64,000 nt of DNA from a virus. Below the pieces are notes generated by a model, which was not told the origin of the DNA, made no database searches, and saw nothing but the letters and a program-made list of their open reading frames with translations. The position numbers were made by a program, and so were the translations under genes. The stretch lies in IMG/VR virus record IMGVR_UViG_3300037245_001320, positions 62,001-126,000 of that record. One strand, written 5' to 3'. Below are positions 61,086 to 64,000 of the stretch, piece after piece (position 1 is the first letter of the stretch; each line of letters starts with the position of its first letter).

Positions 61086-61592
61086 CTAATTATTTATTAT
61101 TAAGAAATTTTTATATAGTCTTGGAGTAATATCTCTCTGACTATAGATCCTTCTTAATATTTGTATAAGTGATTTATTATCTCTTTTATACAATCTATAA
61201 ATTCTTACTGATAAAGGAGCTTGTACATAAAGTATTAAATCACACTTTTCAAGTAAGGTTGATTTATGTAAAACAGCTCCGTTTAATATGCTGCTTCCTT
61301 GAATATCTTCTAAAACTTGTTTTGTTATTAAAGGATGAACAAAGTCGTTTAAAACTTTCATAGCTCTTTTTGATTTAAATACTATCTTAGATAATTCCTT
61401 GGGATTCCTATACTGATTAAAAGGTACACCACACGTAGTGAGTAATTCACAACTTATAGCAAACATGTTTTCATCCACTATCTTATGTCCGTACAAATCT
61501 AAATCAAAATGAGTATGTCCTGTTTTCTCACTTAGTTTCTCAGAGATATAATTCTTACCTGATCCTGATTTTCCCACAATACCTATATTCAT
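61086..61592 (-). CDS. Dephospho-CoA kinase-like P-loop kinase
   Basis: 168 residues; P-loop GKSGSGKN (7-14), FDLDLYGHKIVD after it, and VHPLITK with DLILYVQAPLSVRIYRL, which follow the dephospho-CoA kinase (CoaE) pattern (DAD..., HP.I...., ...D.PLL/APL.....R). Shorter than the usual ~200. Directly downstream of an HD-CoaD fusion gene with four-base overlap, so the pair covers the last two steps of CoA synthesis. A deoxynucleotide kinase is the alternative. Confidence 0.65.
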   Translation of the reverse strand: MNIGIVGKSGSGKNYISEKLSEKTGHTHFDLDLYGHKIVDENMFAISCELLTTCGVPFNQYRNPKELSKIVFKSKRAMKVLNDFVHPLITKQVLEDIQGSSILNGAVLHKSTLLEKCDLILYVQAPLSVRIYRLYKRDNKSLIQILRRIYSQRDITPRLYKNFLIINN

Positions 61593-62545
61593 GACAGATA
61601 TTTCTCATATGCTTTTACACCAAATTCCTGTAATGATCTAATCATGGATGAAGAAATATGTTGTAGCTCAGGTTTACATGTAAAATAAACAACAGGGTTA
61701 TTAAAACCTGCATCAATTAAAGTCTGCTTCAAAGCTATCTCACTAGTTAAATCCTCTGTATTCCTTAATCCTCTTATCAGTGAATAGTTATTATCTTTAA
61801 ATACATCCACTAATAAACCATCATAGGAAATAAACTCCTGAATAGGATTTGCTATGTAGTAGGATTGTACTTTATCTCTGTTATGTCCTTGAGCAATAAT
61901 AACCTTATCAAAAACTCCCTCAGCTTGTGTAACAATATCTTCATGACCTATATGAAAAGGATTAAAACTTCCTGCATACACTCCTATCTTGTACTGCTTA
62001 TTAGTTACATAATTTATTAAAAAATCACAACTAATATACTCATCCTCACTAGATGTAAAATTATCTTGGTACTTTTTAAGGAATTCTAATCTTCCTTCTT
62101 TGTATTCCTCTAATGAGAACTTCTGATACTCATAAAAAATAGCATCTTCATATTGTATAAGCTTACAACCTTCTTCTTTGAATATAGCTGTATCTGCTTG
62201 AACAATCCAATTCTTATTATTATCTTCAAAATCTGCATAGTGCTTCTTTGTAGCTCTAATTAACTCTGCTACATACTGTCTATCAAAATCATTATCATCA
62301 GTATAGCAACTGTTACGATTAGGATCGCTATGTCTCAACCATGCCATTGCGGATCTTTCTTCATTATCATCTCTGGAAGGATCATATATAAAGTCATGCC
62401 ATACGATAGCATTAAATAAATGTTCATTCTGCGTTGGTCTGTTCAAACCACAGTATTCCAACATATTATAGATGTGCTGTATTGTATGAAATCTTCTGTG
62501 TGGTTCTGCATATGCTTTTAATACTTCTTCTGGTATATAACTCAT
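61589..62545 (-). CDS. HD-domain hydrolase fused to phosphopantetheine adenylyltransferase (CoaD-like)
   Basis: 318 residues in two parts. N-terminal part (1-180) resembles COG4339 metal-dependent HD hydrolases: RRFHTIQHI (His20, His24), WHDFIYD (His50-Asp51), NEERSA. C-terminal part (186-318) is a nucleotidyltransferase with GSFNPFHIGH (192-201), RGLRNTEDL (258-266) and ISSSMIR (297-303), the CoaD set. CoaD makes dephospho-CoA from phosphopantetheine and ATP. With the CoaE-like gene it forms a possible CoA module; whether the substrate is phosphopantetheine or another nucleotide is untested. Confidence 0.7.
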   Translation of the reverse strand: MSYIPEEVLKAYAEPHRRFHTIQHIYNMLEYCGLNRPTQNEHLFNAIVWHDFIYDPSRDDNEERSAMAWLRHSDPNRNSCYTDDNDFDRQYVAELIRATKKHYADFEDNNKNWIVQADTAIFKEEGCKLIQYEDAIFYEYQKFSLEEYKEGRLEFLKKYQDNFTSSEDEYISCDFLINYVTNKQYKIGVYAGSFNPFHIGHEDIVTQAEGVFDKVIIAQGHNRDKVQSYYIANPIQEFISYDGLLVDVFKDNNYSLIRGLRNTEDLTSEIALKQTLIDAGFNNPVVYFTCKPELQHISSSMIRSLQEFGVKAYEKYLS

Positions 62546-62560
62546 TATATTATCTCCTTT

Positions 62561-62782
62561 TTAATTAACAGGGTGAAGTACTAAACTTCTTTTCTGTTTC
62601 TTTAATTCTTCCCAATCTTCTTCTGTGTAACAAGCTTCATCTGCTGTCCATTGCATTGATAATACATCTCCTGACCAAGTAGAATCAGGAAGATACACAC
62701 AATCTTTGTCTCCACCAGATAAAGGACTGTATCCATTACCCTCTGAATCTTTTAATAGACTTCTTAGTTCTTTTACATCCAT
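62561..62782 (-). CDS. Unknown small protein
   Basis: 73 residues, acidic, Trp-rich (MQWTADEACYTEEDWEELKK). Overlaps the exonuclease stop by ten bases. Not recognised. Confidence 0.5.
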   Translation of the reverse strand: MDVKELRSLLKDSEGNGYSPLSGGDKDCVYLPDSTWSGDVLSMQWTADEACYTEEDWEELKKQKRSLVLHPVN

Positions 62783-63351
62783 CTAAGTAGTTCCTTCATC
62801 TTATAGGCAACAGCTCTAGTTAATACAATATCATCCATGGCATTATGTAAATTCTCCGTATTTAAGTCAAAATGTTTCCCTAAAGTTTCTAGTTTAGAAT
62901 TCTCTAGTTGAGGAATCTTGCCTGCCCATTGTAAAAAAGCTAAAGACTGATAAGTATCTATAAACTTTCCTGCCTGCACCCATGAAAACCAATAAGGATC
63001 GCCACAATGTTCAAAATAACTTTTCATCATGTTACTGTCGAAGATAACGTTTTGGCCTGCCAGCAAGAACTTATCTTCTTTCTTGTAAGGAGATACAAAC
63101 TCTTTCATAAAAGCTAGGATATCTTGACGCACTTGTTCCCTTGGCCTAAAGCTTTGTATCTGTTCGAGGGTGAATCCATTAACTTCCAGTGCCCCTTGCT
63201 CTATTTCTGTTCCAACTGGATTCATTTCAAAGTACTCTTTACCTTCAATTTTGCCATCAATCTCGGCTATTAAAGCAAGAGATATAATCCCATTCTTATT
63301 AAAATCCAAGCCTCCTGTTTCTGTATCACACCATAACAATTTTTCACTCAT
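62773..63351 (-). CDS. DnaQ-like 3'-5' exonuclease
   Basis: 192 residues of the DEDDh fold: WCDTETGGLDF (Asp9, Glu11), NVIFDSNMMKSYF (second Asp), and HNAMDDIVLTRAV (His and last Asp). Proofreading or single-strand exonuclease of the replication set. Overlaps the upstream gene by four bases. Confidence 0.75.
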   Translation of the reverse strand: MSEKLLWCDTETGGLDFNKNGIISLALIAEIDGKIEGKEYFEMNPVGTEIEQGALEVNGFTLEQIQSFRPREQVRQDILAFMKEFVSPYKKEDKFLLAGQNVIFDSNMMKSYFEHCGDPYWFSWVQAGKFIDTYQSLAFLQWAGKIPQLENSKLETLGKHFDLNTENLHNAMDDIVLTRAVAYKMKELLRWM

Positions 63352-63725
63352 TTTCCAAATCCTCCATAATCCCCATCTAAAACATCTGATACAAGAACAT
63401 AATCAAGATTACTTTTAACAACTATAGGGTTAATGTTTATTTCAATCCACTCACTCATACCTGTCATTTCCTCAAACTCTTCTAACATATGTTTTATGGT
63501 ATAGTCACAATAACTAACATCCATACTTCTAAGGAAAACAAATCTTGTTACCCAGTATGAAAAAGCAGAATAAGTATCTAGTTTATTTGTAATTTGTTCA
63601 GACAAACCCTCTAATACATGGTAGTGCTCCATTAAGTATTCTAATGTTACCTTCATTTCTTTCGATTCTTCTAATCTTATATCTATAACTAAACCTGCTA
63701 TAGTTTGTATACTAAAATGTCTCAT
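63348..63725 (-). CDS. Unknown protein
   Basis: 125 residues, helical (MRHFSIQTIAGLVIDIRLEESK). Overlaps both neighbours by four bases; no motif recognised. Confidence 0.5.
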   Translation of the reverse strand: MRHFSIQTIAGLVIDIRLEESKEMKVTLEYLMEHYHVLEGLSEQITNKLDTYSAFSYWVTRFVFLRSMDVSYCDYTIKHMLEEFEEMTGMSEWIEININPIVVKSNLDYVLVSDVLDGDYGGFGK

Positions 63726-64000
63726 CCTTCAAACTCCTCTTTTCCCTTTAGGAATACCTCATATCTTCTTTTCTTATCAAACAATTCTCTTTCCTCTAAC
63801 TGCTTAATCCTCTGCTCTAATGCTTCAGGTGTTTTTGATGGACAAGATAATCCGATAACTATATCAGTGCCTTCTTCCCATTCAATAGGTTCTTCCCAAG
63901 CGTCTACTTCAATAGCTTCATATGTTAATCCAAGATGGTTTTTAATCATTTCATCAGCTACATCTAGTATATCAGACAAAGTACCACCATTCCAAACTCT
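63722..64000 (-). CDS. Unknown protein, 5' end may lie outside window
   Basis: The frame is open to the window edge (RVWNGGT before a TTG at 63979), so the start cannot be fixed; 92 residues visible. Acidic, with EPIEWEEGTDIVIG in the middle and charged helices at the end. Not recognised. Confidence 0.5.
   Translation of the reverse strand, partial: RVWNGGTLSDILDVADEMIKNHLGLTYEAIEVDAWEEPIEWEEGTDIVIGLSCPSKTPEALEQRIKQLEERELFDKKRRYEVFLKGKEEFEG

Noticed and set aside
1-64000. Temperate lifestyle genes (integrase, repressor, excisionase)
   Set aside because: None recognised on either strand in the window; this does not exclude them elsewhere in the genome.

Overview
The window is a piece of a tailed dsDNA phage genome with siphovirus-type gene content and strongly AT-rich DNA. 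Late genes run rightward (about 1-34.9 kb): a DNA-modification operon, head, lambda-like tail, fibres and lysis. Early and replication genes run leftward (about 35.1-64 kb): recombination, replication, nucleotide metabolism and many small unknowns. The two halves converge on back-to-back terminators at 34942-35129. A Gram-negative host is suggested by a lipobox protein, a candidate overlapping spanin pair and the lambda-like tail tip order; the species cannot be read from the sequence. No terminase, integrase, repressor or DNA polymerase is visible, so the window is only part of the genome.

Layout. 1-3.5 kb: two small unknown genes, a CmoA-family (carboxy-SAM synthase) homologue, an asparagine-synthetase-like PP-loop ATPase and a C5-cytosine DNA methyltransferase whose motif X has Arg where Asn is normal. 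I infer a DNA carboxymethylation and amidation pathway. 3.6-4.9 kb: a structured RNA followed by an HNH homing endonuclease. 5-9.5 kb: portal, minor head protein, scaffold, major capsid. 9.6-12.7 kb: neck, tail terminator and tail tube. 12.7-24.3 kb: tail chaperones with a -1 frameshift, a GIY-YIG endonuclease, tape measure, three tail-tip proteins and a 1961-residue central tail protein ending in an S74-type chaperone. 24.3-24.8 kb: a leftward lipoprotein moron with its own promoter. 24.9-32.7 kb: fibres. 33-34.9 kb: lysis cassette (lipase-like protein, circularly permuted M23 peptidase, holin candidate, overlapping spanin-like frames).

Leftward half: two HNH genes, a metallophosphoesterase, SNF2-type helicase, ClpP-like protein damaged by a tandem duplication, nucleoside deoxyribosyltransferase-like protein, a Rad50/SbcC homologue split into two genes around an Mre11/SbcD gene, an adenine/cytosine-N MTase, a Dda/RecD-like helicase, a GIY-YIG endonuclease with a second copy of the structured RNA, an HNH nuclease, a RecA/UvsX-like recombinase, an SSB-like protein, dUTPase, a tRNA-like element, CoaE-like kinase, an HD-CoaD fusion and a DnaQ-like exonuclease.

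Regulation. Seven copies of one extended -10 promoter (A-tract, TTCCCACTATG, G or C, TATAAT) mark transcription units and look phage-specific. A second class with TTGACA-like -35, 17-bp spacer and TATAnT-like -10 serves homing endonucleases, the lipoprotein moron and some early genes. The most novel items are the modification operon and the pair of pseudoknotted RNAs that share a fold but little sequence.
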